The notes beneath the pieces are model-generated. The model saw only the letters and a list, made by a program, of their open reading frames with translations, was not told the DNA's origin and ran no database searches. A DNA stretch of 64,000 bases, from positions 1 through 64,000 of the forward strand of contig JAURVB010014479.1 in NCBI GenBank assembly GCA_033002965.1, written 5' to 3'. The stretch comes from Piper betle. Lineage: Eukaryota; Streptophyta; Magnoliopsida; Piperales; Piperaceae. Shown piece after piece: positions 1-10,292 of the stretch. The position numbers and the translations under genes were made by a program. How positions within the stretch are numbered: the stretch's first letter is position 1; every line of letters begins with the position of its first letter.

Positions 1-1381
1 CATGGTGGTGTTTACTACCTTTGGAGATGTAGTTTGAGTAGTAGGAGAGGCTGAGTAAGTCTTAGCTACTCGACCTTGCTGAGATTTTGATAAAAAATAG
101 CACCTTGGCTACATCAACCTGATCAGGAAATAGAACAAAAGAGTTGGATATATGCCCCACTTGCTATGAGGGTGATGGATGGACAGGTCTAAGATGGTAG
201 ACACCCTCCATGTCAAAACTGTGGCTGTTGTCAAGGGGGATTATGCAAAGCTGGTACCGATGCATGCTTTAGTTATGGTCAACCAGGACATCGAGCAACA
301 TGTTAGGGAATATGTAGAGCTGGTACCGGTGCATGTTTCAATTGTGGTCAACCAAAACATCGGGCAACAACCAGGCCTTCTAGCACCACCACAGCAACTT
401 TCACTTACAGCTCCCGCACCACAATGACAGCAAAGAGGCCAGAAGGGCTAAGGTCAAGGACAACAAGGCAGTGGTCAGCAGTCGCCGAGACAGAGCCAGA
501 GAGGGGACAAAATCAGAGTACTTGCTACGTAGTAGTACTTGCTAGACATGACAGCGTAGACAGAGCCAGGCTAGACAACAAAGGGGCAGCCAATAGGCAA
601 CCCAGTAGTACTTGCTACACTGGTGCAGTAGCAGCAGCAATAACCTATTACGATGTATGCAGCCACGGTCGCAAAAGCATTGGAAGATACGACCGTCGTG
701 CCAAATAAGCTTCTTGTTGGCTCTGTACCAACATGAGTTTTATTTGATTCTGGCTGTACTTATTCTTTTATATCATATGCACACACAGATAGGATTGAAG
801 GTTAGATAGAGTATTTAGGACATTCATTACTAGTGTCCACTCCCACTGGTAGAGTTATAGCTACGGGTGAGTGTGTGTGTGTAGTGTCCCTATTGAGATT
901 CAACCGCAACAATTAGTAGTGGATTTGATACTATTTAGGATGATGGAGTTCAATGTAATCTTAGGAATGGTTAGGATGTCTAGACATGGAGCTTTGATAG
1001 ATTGCTGAATGAAGAGGGTGACTTTCCATTGTGGAAGGCCAGGGTTAGGGCAAAGAAAGAGAATGAGGTTGGATCACCAGAGTGCAGCAAGTAGTTGGAT
1101 AGAGGTTGTGAGTTAGTGATGGTAGCCTTAGTACTGACTATGCCAAATGATCTAAAGGATAGGTCTAGTATTGAGCAAACCTTGGTGGTCAGGGAATTCA
1201 TAGATGCTTTTCCAAATGAATTCACTGGTTTGCCGCCAAAGAGAAGTAGAATTTGCTATCTACTTGATGCCAGGAACAACAACCATCTCTAGAGCATCAC
1301 ACAGGATGGCACCACTCAAGCTTTGGGAACTCAAGGAGTAGCTGCAGATACTATTGGATTGGGGATTTATCAGACCAAGTG
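1..1381 (+). pseudogene. Decayed Ty3/gypsy gag-protease-RT fragment (element L)
   Basis: Frame-broken remains of a chromovirus-like gag-pol. In order: a gag zinc-knuckle region at about 190-370 (ACFNCGQPKHRA, with the CX2C...H spacing); a retropepsin active-site block at about 736-780 (VLFDSGCTYSF); the protease C-terminal block at about 950-976 (FNVILGM, usually DVILGMDWL); and the linker and start of reverse transcriptase at about 1190-1381 (FPNEFTGLPPKR, then GFIRPS after frame changes). The family's usual FPEELPGLPP and GFIRPS blocks identify it. Stops and frameshifts run throughout, so it is not functional. RT is cut at 1381 by a solo LTR and resumes at 4095. The diverged sequence suggests the oldest layer of the left third. 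Start of the element lies outside the window. Confidence 0.8.
262..370 (+). repeat. Duplicated gag zinc-knuckle segment
   Basis: Two consecutive copies of a segment of about 69 bp each encode a knuckle-like peptide: CKAGTDACFSYGQPGHRATC, then CRAGTGACFNCGQPKHRAT. The first has lost a cysteine (Y) and the second ends in T instead of C. The usual chromovirus gag has one such knuckle after a CxxC...GGxC stretch, so this is a local tandem duplication. Confidence 0.55.
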
Positions 1382-1779
1382 TGTAACGACCCGCCATTTT
1401 TCATGATAATATTGTGGGCCTAACTGGCTAGGTGTTACTCAAAATTAAAGCAATTATGTCAAACATTATTAGAAATCATAACTTATAATAAAATCCCACA
1501 GTCTTGGACCGTTTCCCAGCAGCCACACTTATTCCTCAATTAAATAACAAAAAGGAGTCCTCATATTACTTTGCTCCATGCTCTAGTTGTCAATCATCTA
1601 ATCTCGGATCTGCACACCTGCGGAGGCAATTCCGCGTTAGTGATTACAACACTAAGTAGTATAATAGATAAAACAAACAAGTACATTCCACCATTTTCAT
1701 ATATTTATTTTAATATGCGGTGGAGCGATTCCACTATACTCCAAAACAATGCGGAGGAGGTGTCCGCTGTGATCCGCAC

Positions 1780-2290
1780 ACCCCGGCCGTAGCCTTTTTA
1801 TGGGGAGGCTACCACTACCGTCTCCAGTGCCAGTGCCTCGCACACCCCGGCCGTAGCCTTTTTGTGGGGTAGCTATCACTGCACTCGGGTGATTGCTATG
1901 CCCCGTTTGTGGGGAAGCTCTCACTACCAATTCTAGTGCCAGTGCCTCGCACACCCCGGCCGTAGCCTTTTTATGGGAGGCTATCACTGCACTCCAGTGC
2001 CAATGCCTTGCACACCCCGGCCGTAGCCTTTTTGTGGGGCGGCTATCACTGCACTCAGGTGATCGCTATGCCCCGTTTGTGGGGAAGCTCTCACTGCCAA
2101 CTCTAGTGCCAGTGCCTCACACACCCCGGCCGTAGCCTTTTATGGGGCGGCTATCACTGCACTCAATGCCAGTGCCTCACACACCCCGGCCGTAGCCTTT
2201 TTATGGGGCGGCAATCACTGCACTCTAGTGCGATGGAGGAATCGCTGTGCCTCACTCACCCCGGCCGTAGCCTTTTTATGGGGCGGCTAT
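1780..2290. repeat. Degenerate tandem repeat inside solo LTR-A1
   Basis: The phrase CACCCCGGCCGTAGCCTTTT followed by a GGGG(C/A)GGCTATCACTGCACT-like tail recurs about seven times at irregular spacing (near 1777, 1837, 1951, 2010, 2123, 2180 and 2259). Other LTR-A copies carry a quite different sequence here (the block with GGGAGGGGTGGCCACC), or a minisatellite. This is therefore the variable, expansion-prone part of the LTR. Confidence 0.75.
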
Positions 2291-4029
2291 CACTACTCCA
2301 AAACAATATCGATGCATCACAAGATTCACACACATAACACGACCCAGTGTCGGACTGAGTCAATTCTTTAACCCTGGTTGCACTTCGTGCATGGTGGTCG
2401 AATCTGGGCTCAGGCCGACCTAGGCTACCAACAAGGAAAATACGATGTTCTACCTATTATACGTACCTGACTTGCGGGTTCGTCCGACTGTAATCCGCTA
2501 ACCCTAATATGAACGGGGCATAAAATTATACATTAGTATAATTTTACTCGCGTCGAAAATGCATGCAACTAAATATTTAATATATGCCACATTAATTAAT
2601 TTATTTAATTCGATAAGGTTCAACACTTCTTTATTTAATTAATTATGCTATCGCGTAATTTCTACGCGATTATCTTTTATTGATCCATTATTTTACTTTA
2701 CGAATTTATTATAAGAATAATCGCTTTATTTATCAAATATAACTTTTATATGATAAAGGTGAAGTCTCTATTAAATATTCCTCATAACCCTTCAATTTAA
2801 GTTAATTGCTTTTAATCAGCCGATTAATTAATTACCGTTTATCGTGATCGAAATTTATTAATTTCATGTAATAATTTATAAATTTATTATTTTGACCACT
2901 TAACTCATATTCCTTTAAATTAATTATTTCAATGATTTTAACACGAGTTGGTATTATTATTATGATTTTCAACTCAACCCATATCGAGTCAACCCGAAAT
3001 TACAAAACTGCCATTCTTCTTCTTCTTCTTCTTCTTCTTCTTCTTCCCGTCACCATTCTTCTCTTCACCCAAAACCAGCACCAAGCTCTTCTCTTTCGAC
3101 CAAAATCTAGATCCTATCCTTCACCCATTGTCTCCCTTTCCTAGCAACCAAATTAGCAGCAACAATCAAAGGGCGACTGCACCACCACAGTGACGAACCA
3201 GCAGCCATGGCGACCTCGACCTGCTGCTATGGCGACTCAGACATGGCCAGCAGCACCGCCCCACGCGTCCCCTTCTTCCCGTACAACAACCCAACGCCCA
3301 GAAGAAGAGAAACACTACCCTACAGCGTGGTATACGCAACTGGTCGTGACACAAAAGCCATGGTGTTGTTGCTGCAATTCAGCAGGACGTGCTACCATCC
3401 TTGGCAATTTCAGCAGGACGTGCTACCATCCTTGGCTGCAAATTCTATGAAATCTCACCTTTAATTACTACAACATGAGTAAGGACTTTGATGCAGCAGC
3501 TGATTAGCAAAAGATTATGACTTGTTGCTGTAATTAATCACAAACACACAAGAATTGCTGCACGGCAGCAACTTATGTTCGTGGGTGAATTCCTGGTTCT
3601 AATCCAGTTACATCCTCCCTTTTTCTTGTTGATTTCAGGTCTTAGTTTCCATGATTATCTTGTATTATAATCTTTGATCATATGTATGCATGCAAACTAA
3701 GAAGAAGAGAGGAAGAAACTTACCAAAACAATGGGGAAGCCGTCGTTTGTCCAAGGAGCTTATGTGCATGACGCCCCCCTCCTTCTCCTTATAAAATGAA
3801 AGAAGGCCTAGGGTTTATGAAAACACACTTCGTTGCCGGGTAAATGGGTAAGTGATACGGTTCACTTTACTAGTTTAAACGGTTAAATGGTATGGTTTAC
3901 TTAACCGGGTAAAAATACTTAACCGGTTATCTAATACTTTCCACTTGACCGGGTAATTGATAATTAACCGGGTAGCGGGTAAATAATTTAAATAAATTCA
4001 TGGATACCAACGTTCAATCCCACAGTGTC

Positions 4030-4031
<2 letters not shown>

Positions 4032-4070
<39 letters not shown>
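4032..4070. repeat. (TA)n microsatellite
   Basis: About 38 bases of uninterrupted AT dinucleotides close to the LTR-A 5' end. The same position in other LTR-A copies holds AAT or A-rich runs. Confidence 0.95.
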
Positions 4071-4074
<4 letters not shown>

Positions 4075-4094
4075 TTTTTTTCCGGGTCTTTACA

Positions 4095-4118
4095 AAGTGT
4101 GTTGCCATGGGGAGCACC
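4095..4118 (+). pseudogene. RT continuation of element L after the solo LTR
   Basis: A 24-bp piece of reverse transcriptase (AAGTG TSD, then codons for LPWGAP) that joins the RT of element L interrupted at 1381. It is cut again at 4119 by the start of LTR-C. Confidence 0.8.
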
Positions 4119-4746
4119 TGTAACACCCAAAATTTGGTTCACTCTCGTGAACTGAACCAAAATGCCACTAGTCCTAGTTAGGCCAGCTTACCCGAACCCA
4201 ACCCTGCCGATCTATTCTCGGCGTCTCGAGATGGAAGATGTCTATCGCTATGCATGGATGAATGTACAAAAATAAACCTAACATGCTACTACATGAATGA
4301 CATGAAAACCAATTTGCATACTAAAATAATTTTGATGAAAATCGATAAAATTATTTACATCATGTATAATTATACACATCAATATATATTCGTTGCATCA
4401 TATTTTTCATATAAACATTTAATTAGTTATATCAAAACATTCCCGACATTTGGCTCTCGACCGATCTGTTCATTCTATTCACATTTCACCATTATCATTC
4501 AGCTTGCACACTAATATTTGTTTGAAATCATGATATCACATTTCTTTTCTACTTACCGTAATCTTCATTAGTATTTCATTGTTAATAATAACACAACAAC
4601 ATAATTAAAACACCCACAACAAACATTTGATCGGCACATCTGCATGTGTGCAAGAAACATCACCTCTCCTCTGTCGATGCTGGCTCATCCTGCTTATGAT
4701 CATCACCTAAATAGATTATAAAAACAAGTCAGTAATGAATGTTACT
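4119..4746 (+). mobile_element. LTR-C fragment, 5' part
   Basis: Begins TGTAACACCCAAAATTTGGTT immediately after the RT block of element L. About 150 bases match the sequence starting at 57035 (TGTAACACCCCAAATTCTG ... CCAACCCTG ... GGAAGATGTCTATC). TGTAACACCC is a common LTR start in plant Ty3/gypsy elements. The fragment is interrupted at 4747 by LTR-A2 and no 3' end is seen, so family and length are unknown. Confidence 0.65.
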
Positions 4747-5793
4747 TGTAAAGACTGTGAAAAAAATAAAATATTTGACTCGGTCTGGGAAAGACCAAAT
4801 GTTGGAGAATTATTATTATTATTCATATTATATTCTCTTCCCGGTTAAATATTATAATTTATGCTTTACCCATTTACCCGGTTAAATGAAATACGGTGTT
4901 GGGGTGTTTTCCCACACCCTAGCCATCATTTTCATTTCATTTTATGAGGGCGGCATCGTCGTCACCCTAGCCACCTTCATTCTCTCATCTTCTTCTCCTC
5001 TAGTGGAGCTAGATTCTTCCTTGCTTGGGTATCCTTTCTATCTCCCTATTCTTAATTTTCATGCATTCATATTTCTTTCTAATTGATAATAATCTTGATA
5101 ATCATAAGAATTAAAGTCTTAAATCATCAAGAAAGAAAACTAAACTAAACTGGAAATAGGAAATCCTTGCATGGCCGACGAGTCTGAGTTTTGGCAAGGT
5201 GGGCAAGCATAGGCAAGGGATTTCAAGGCAACCGCTCACAACCCCGATGGCCACTGGTTGCTGGGTGGAAGGGATGGCTCGCCATGTCCCTGTTTCCGAT
5301 GGGTGGCAGAAATTACACTTGTTGTGGGCGGAGTTGCAAGGGATGACGAAGGTGGCTGCGTTCCTCTGAAACAGACGTTGTCATGCCAGTTTCAAAGGGT
5401 AGACGCCAGATTGTTCTTCGTCGACAACATCAGGGGTCCATTACAATAGTTCCTGCTGCTGGCACAAGCTACTACAGATGACCTTCTCGCCGGAATTCAT
5501 GGCAGTGACGTGCAGACGTGGGGAGAATGACCCTACTCCCTGCAACGTCCAAAGGTGGCCGATCCTTCCTGTTTTGATGTCGGCATGACGTAGTTGAACA
5601 TCTGATTTGGAGCAAGGTGTAATAAAGTAGTAATCTTGGGGTTGGAGAAGAAGGTCGTGGCCAAAGACGAAGGTGGAGAAGAGAAGAACGTTGAGGAAGA
5701 AGGAGATGACAATTCTGCAAATAGGGGTTGACTCAACACCGACACGACTTAACAATAACAGTAACTCATAATAAATATTTAAAAATAATTATT
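4747..5793 (+). mobile_element. LTR-A copy A2, 5' part
   Basis: Starts TGTAAAGACTGTG and carries the LTR-A signature blocks in order: GACTCGGTCTGGGAAAGACC, TTACCCGGTTAAATGAAATACGG, ACCCTAGCCATCATTTTC, TTGCTTGGGTATCC, AATTGATAATAATCTTG and CATGGCCGACGAG. It is interrupted at 5794 by element E and resumes at 9132. Confidence 0.85.
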
Positions 5794-5847
5794 TGTTTGT
5801 ACATATTTATCCGAAAAATATTTATATTTATCCAGTTATGTGGATAA

Positions 5848-6698
5848 TGTAACGACCCAGCCCAAAGTGCAATGTAATGGGCCAAGTCATTTCTTTAAAA
5901 TGGGTACCCCGGAAGTTAAAGATCTCTATTCCATTCCCACTTATAAACATGATCTTCTCCCAGTAGGTATTAGATGTGGGACTAAGTTGAGGGATTTCAC
6001 AATCCACCCACCTTAGGGAATTTCGTCCCCGAAATGCCTATTCTTGGCCCGTTGCTAGCCCCAGCCCACGACCTTTCTGGCCCGTGACCGGCAGCCTAGC
6101 CAACGTTTCTAATCCAGCCCACCACCATCTAACACGTAACCAGGTCGACTCTGATACCATTTGTAACGACCCAGCCCAAAGTGCAACATAATGGGCTAAC
6201 TCATTTCTTTAAAATGGGTACCCCGGAAGTTAAAGATCTCTAGTCCATTCCCACTTATAAATAGGATTTTCGCCCAGTCGGTATTAGATGTGGGACTAAG
6301 TTGAGGGATCTCACAATCCACCCACCTTAGGAAATTTCGTCCCTGAAATGCCTATTTTTGGCCCGTTGCTAGCCCCAGCCCATGTCCTTTCAGGCCCGTG
6401 ACCGGCAGCCTAACCAACGTTTCTAGTCTTGGCCCGTTGCTAGCCCCAGCCCATGACCTTTATTGGCCCGTGACCGGCAGCCTAGCCAACGTCCCTAGTC
6501 CATCCCACCATCTAACACGGAACCAGGTCGGCTCTGATACCATTTGTAACGACCCAGCGCAAAGTGCAACGTAATGGGCCAAGTCATTTCTTTAAAATGG
6601 GTACCCCGAAAGTTACAGATCTCTAGTCCATTCCCACTTATAAACATGATCTTCTCCCAGTAGGTATTAGATGTGGGACTAAGTTAAGGGATCTCACA
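5848..6698 (-). mobile_element. TRIM element with three LTRs (LTR-int-LTR-int-LTR), TSD GATAA
   Basis: A terminal-repeat retrotransposon in miniature, read on the minus strand. LTRs of 154 bp (TGTGAGATCCCTCAACTTAG ... GGGTCGTTACA) lie at 5848-6001, 6162-6315 and 6545-6698. After each LTR on the minus strand comes a site matching the initiator-Met tRNA primer-binding site (complement of GCTCTGATACCA at 6531-6542; a variant at 6147-6159). Before each LTR is a purine-rich tract (complement of ATCCACCCACCTTAG). The two internal segments differ: the right one has a duplication of about 75 bp (CTTGGCCCGTTGCTAGCC block) that the left one lacks. The TSD GATAA is exact at 5843-5847 and 6699-6703. No coding capacity; it would need proteins from other elements to move. 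Confidence 0.9.
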
Positions 6699-7689
6699 GA
6701 TAATATTTATTCAATTATGTGACAATACTCAAGCCACTTACGTAGATGACTTCCTGCATGTTACAAAAGAATTAGTCATATAGTTCCAAAACTGCCGGAG
6801 AAAGAATTGCCAGAGGAAGAGGTAGACATTGTTCTACAACCGTTAGAGGAAATCTCTCAGTCAGGAGTTATCCCAATTCTACAAAAGCCGGGTGTTATTG
6901 CTGGAGCAGGGGGACTTGGATGCTAAAAGAAAAGAATTTTGCCAGTCAGAAGAAAAGCCGAGGGAGGAGCCCCTCACCAGAGATGTTCCGGTGACCCTCG
7001 CCAACACCCAATCGATCACTACCCCTGTCACGGCCATGAATCCTTGCCCAAGATCCAAACTTTCCACTTGCCAGAGCCACCGGTGAAGGAGTCGTGTTGC
7101 TTTGAAGTGTTGCTGACGTGCTGTCCGTGAGGGAGCCAAAGAAAGGTTCTGTTGTTCGCCAAAGTTTTGCCACTAGGTCATCATGACGAAGAAGGAAGGT
7201 GGAGCTTTGAAGCAGTATCCCTAGAATCGAGATCTTTGCCGCCTTAAAGGTAGAGTCGCTGCCAAGTGCAGTTGCTGCTACCTACAGACACGAACCCAAG
7301 GAGTCCTCTTGGAGTCACGTTCCTAACTTGCTGCCTTGCTATGAGAGTCTGGCTTCCTCGGCTACCACCTTGAAAAAGAATGAAATGTTGCTGCTGCGAG
7401 TACATTGAAGCCTTGCCGGTTGATGTTTGCCCTTGCCAGGAAGTTCTGAGCCTCAAAATATCAGAGCCCACTAGAACCCTGTCCCATTCCCGCAGACAAC
7501 GAAGAACAGGATAGCATCTTTGTTTTGCAGGTTCGGCGTCCAATTTTCCGGCGATTTTCCCAGAAAACCTCAACCTTATTGTATCAGTACAAGATCGTCT
7601 GCTTGGAGCTCAGAGTATCCCCGACACAACACCTCCCAGAATTTTTGCCGGAGACTCCAGCCGTCGCCGGAATTCTGCCAGCAAGTTGC

Positions 7690-8250
7690 CGAATCGAAAA
7701 GTCAGAAACAGAGCAGCGAAGGTCTGATTTCACTAATTTTTGACGACCATTTCTGGTCATTCCCGGCCCCGTCGTGAGGTTCAAAGTGAAGGTGGAGAAG
7801 TGATCTACAGACCCAAGCCGAGATCCGCCGGAGTTCGTCACTGTAGCCACTGGGAAAAATCGGGAAGCGAGGAAGTTGCTGACCGGAAAAGCAGAAAACG
7901 GAGCAGCGAAGGTCTGATTTGGCTAATTTTTCCGACCAACACCGGTCGTTCCCAGTGTCGCCGTGAGGTGAAACATGAAGACGGAGGAGTGGTCTAGAAA
8001 CCCAAACTGAGTTTCGCCAAAGATCGTCGCTGTAGCCGCCGGGAAAAATCACGAAGCGAGAAAGTTGCTGGCTGGAAAAGCAGAAAACAGAGTAGCAAAC
8101 ACCGGATTTCTTGGATTTTTTCCGACCAGCGCCGGTCGTTCCCAGACCTTCCGTTGTGATCAAGTGAAGGTGGAGAAGTGATCTACAAACCCAAGCCGAG
8201 AGCCGCCGGAGTTCGTCGCTGAGGTCGCCGAAAAAAATCGAGAAGTGACC
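7690..8250. repeat. Tandem repeat of about 187 bp, three copies, in element E
   Basis: Three head-to-tail copies of a 186-189-bp unit. Each contains GAAAAGCAGAAAACGGAGCAG-like, CCGACCA(A/G)C(A/G)CCGGTCGTTCCC and AAACCCAAGCCGAG...CGCCGGAGTTCGTC blocks. The unit is close to a multiple of three, which keeps an open frame on the minus strand across the array. That frame matches no family I know and is best read as a by-product of the repeat. Confidence 0.75.
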
Positions 8251-9131
8251 AGCGTAGCACAAACGTGTAGAAAAGTGTCTAACTTTCCGGCATCCGACTG
8301 ACCGACCGGAGCCACCGCTGACCGTCAGAGCACCGCCAAGATCTTCACCATTCTGTGATCTACAGTTCTGGGCAATCTCCACCACCTTCCGCTGCCGGAA
8401 AAGCCGCCGAAGCCACAAAAACCACCATTGCACAGCCGCTGCATCCAGGTTGTTGGACCCGTTTACTGTTGACTGCATCCGCTTTTGTCATGTCCGAGAC
8501 CAAATCCTTCTTCCCAGTCCGCGTCCGCGAAGCCAGACCGTGACTAGTTACGAAACCGTGACCCGGATTGGAGCTGGTGTACTGTACACCACCCGTAGAT
8601 GGGCGCACGCAGAAGAAAGGGAAGCCGACGCACGCCACCCGGTACGGTCCAGTTTTTATTTGTACTGGACCAACCCAAATTGGCCCGGTTCAGTCCATGA
8701 ACACTTCGAAAATAATTTGAAGGCCTTCCCGACCTCCGATCAAGGCGAAACTTGGTATCCCACCATTTTTAGATGCTCCGGATGCAGTGGTGGGATTATT
8801 TTAAAGATTTAAAAAATGAAAAAAGACAAACCATGGCATTGGATTCAAGAGGCAAAAATTCACTATTTTGTGTAACTTGTAAAAATCAAAGGAGAAATAA
8901 CGGATTGCGAGTACTAATCTCACCGTGGACTGACTTAGGGATTCAAATTGAACCCTAAGGAACCACGTAAAAAATTTCCTGCGTGTCATTTTAGTGTTTG
9001 TAACATTTTCTATTTTCATCGCACTATATCTTTGCGCGGCAAGGGTGCCTCGGTCCCACCGAACCTTCAAACCCGAATCACACACAAGAACCAATTCGAG
9101 GGGGCGGACGATCCCGCGCCCGAACATTATT

Positions 9132-9203
9132 CGAATAGTTTATGGGTTAAAGTTACTAAACTAATTAATTATTATACGAAATCGCCATAAGTAATAAAAA
9201 TAC
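9132..9203 (+). mobile_element. LTR-A copy A2, continuation
   Basis: After the TTATT duplication the LTR-A sequence interrupted at 5793 resumes (GTTTATGGGTTAAAGTTACTAAAC ... GTAATAAAAATAC, as at about 52110-52180). It stops where a reversed LTR-A begins. The remaining 1.6 kb of this LTR is not found nearby. Confidence 0.8.
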
Positions 9204-9630
9204 TATAACGACCCGCCCGAACTTGACCTGGTGTTACTTAAAAATATAATTGATGTAACGGTAATATTCCAGAACATGAACTGAAATATAGCAAATAAGT
9301 CTCACAACAAATAATATAAATCATAACAATAAATCATGTTCTCTAAAATAAAAAATAACCATCCCACAGTCTCGGACCATTTCCCATAGCCACATTTATA
9401 ACACATGAGAATAATAAGGAAGTCCAAATTTTTTTTATCGATTCACCATACCTAGGTTGGTAAAAGAACCACCAACCACACTTCTATTCTTCAGTCCAAA
9501 GCTGCTAACCTGCGAAGGCAATTTTGCGTTAGTGATAAAACCACTAAGCCACATAATTAAATGAAACAAGTCAATATAATCCCTATTATCATTTCACCCA
9601 TTATTATTATTATTATTACACAAGTCTTTA
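9204..9630 (-). mobile_element. Truncated LTR-A copy A3, reverse orientation
   Basis: Starts TATAACGACCCGCCC (the LTR-A 3' terminus reversed, with one change) and follows LTR-A through the blocks CACAGTCTCGGACCATTTCCC, AAGGAAGTCC and CCACTAAGCCACATAATTAAATG. At about 9600-9630 it passes into a minisatellite, at the LTR position where other copies have a unique segment or 33-bp repeats. It never reaches its 5' end. Confidence 0.85.
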
Positions 9631-10292
9631 GTAATTATCTCTCAGGTCATTCTGAGATTAGTAATTTGTCTCTCAGGTCATTTTGAGATTAATAAAAGTC
9701 GTCTCCCAGCTCATTCTGAGATTAGGTGGTTTCCTAATTCATTTTGAGATTAGTCATGGTCTCCCAGTTCATTCTGAGATTAGAAATCGTCTCCCAGATC
9801 ATTATGAGATTAGGTAGTCTCCCAATTCATTTTAAGATTAGTCACGGTCTCCTAGATCATTCTGAGATTAGAAATTATCTCCCAGCTCATTATGAGATTA
9901 GAAATTGTCTCCCAATTTATTTTGAGATTAGTCATGGTCTCCCAGTTCATTTTGAGATTAGAAATCGTCTCCCAGCTCATTCAGAGAGTAGGTGGTCTCC
10001 CAATTCATTTTGAGTTTAGTCATGTTCTCCCGGATCATTCTGACATTAGAAATTGTCTCCCAGCTCATTCTGAGATTAGGTGGTCTCCCAATTCATTTTG
10101 AGATTAGTCACGGTCTCCTAGCTCATTTTGAGATTAGAAATTGTCTCCCAGCTCCTTATGAGATTAGGTGGTCTCCCAATTCATTTTGAGATTAGTCATT
10201 GTCTCCCAGTTCATTCTGAGATTAGAAATTGTCTCCAAGCTCATTTTGAGATTATGTGGTCTCCCAATTTATTTTGAAATTAGTCATGGTCT
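9630..10292. repeat. 28-30-bp minisatellite with an 88-bp higher-order unit
   Basis: About 22 tandem units built on GAGATTAG-n-GTCTCCCAGCTCATTCT. Three unit types follow one another in fixed order: TCATGGTCTCCCAGTTCATT (30 bp), AAATTGTCTCCCAGCTCATT (30 bp) and GGTGGTCTCCCAATTCATTT (28 bp). This gives an 88-bp higher-order repeat over roughly six cycles from about 9750. The array stops abruptly at 10292, where minus-strand gag sequence begins. Confidence 0.9.

Larger units (their letters stand above)
1382..4094 (-). mobile_element. Solo LTR-A (copy A1) with TSD AAGTG
   Basis: A complete 2713-bp LTR in reverse orientation. It starts TGTAACGACCCGCC and ends GGGTCTTTACA, the reverse complement of the LTR-A ends seen elsewhere (TGTAAAGAC ... 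GGTCGTTACA). It is flanked by an exact 5-bp duplication, AAGTG, at 1377-1381 and 4095-4099. Joining the flanks restores RT residues GFIRPSVLPWGAP, so it was inserted into a pol gene. No internal region is present, so it is a solo LTR, normally formed by LTR-LTR recombination. Inside are several CCCGGCCGTAGCCTTTT direct repeats at about 1780-2290, a (TTC)n run near 3017 and a (TA)n run near 4032. Confidence 0.92.
5794..9126. mobile_element. LTR-like element E (unclassified), TSD TTATT
   Basis: A 3333-bp insertion, about 2.5 kb without the TRIM nested in it, that starts TGTTTGTACATA and ends CGCGCCCGAACA. It has an exact 5-bp duplication, TTATT, at 5789-5793 and 9127-9131. The interrupted LTR-A sequence reads straight across the two flanks. 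TG...CA ends plus a 5-bp TSD point to an LTR, probably solo, of a family not otherwise present here. The interior is GC-richer than its surroundings (CCGCCGGAGTTCGTC-type sequence) and has a tandem repeat of about 187 bp. Near 6780-6870 a frame reads LPEKELPEEEVDIVLQP, faintly like the linker after a gypsy integrase, but this is weak. No clear protein domain. Confidence 0.7.

Noticed and set aside
3166..3464. Overlapping short open frames on both strands
   Set aside because: They lie in the GC-rich centre of solo LTR-A1, overlap each other on opposite strands and have no recognised family.
5848..6698. Cassandra-type TRIM with a 5S RNA promoter
   Set aside because: The LTR contains no recognisable 5S internal control region; only the general TRIM layout agrees.
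7702..8478. Open frame of 258 codons on the minus strand
   Set aside because: It coincides with the three-copy 187-bp tandem repeat inside element E. Its peptide is a repeat of the same Ser/Arg-rich segment, has no recognised domain, and comes from non-coding LTR-like sequence.
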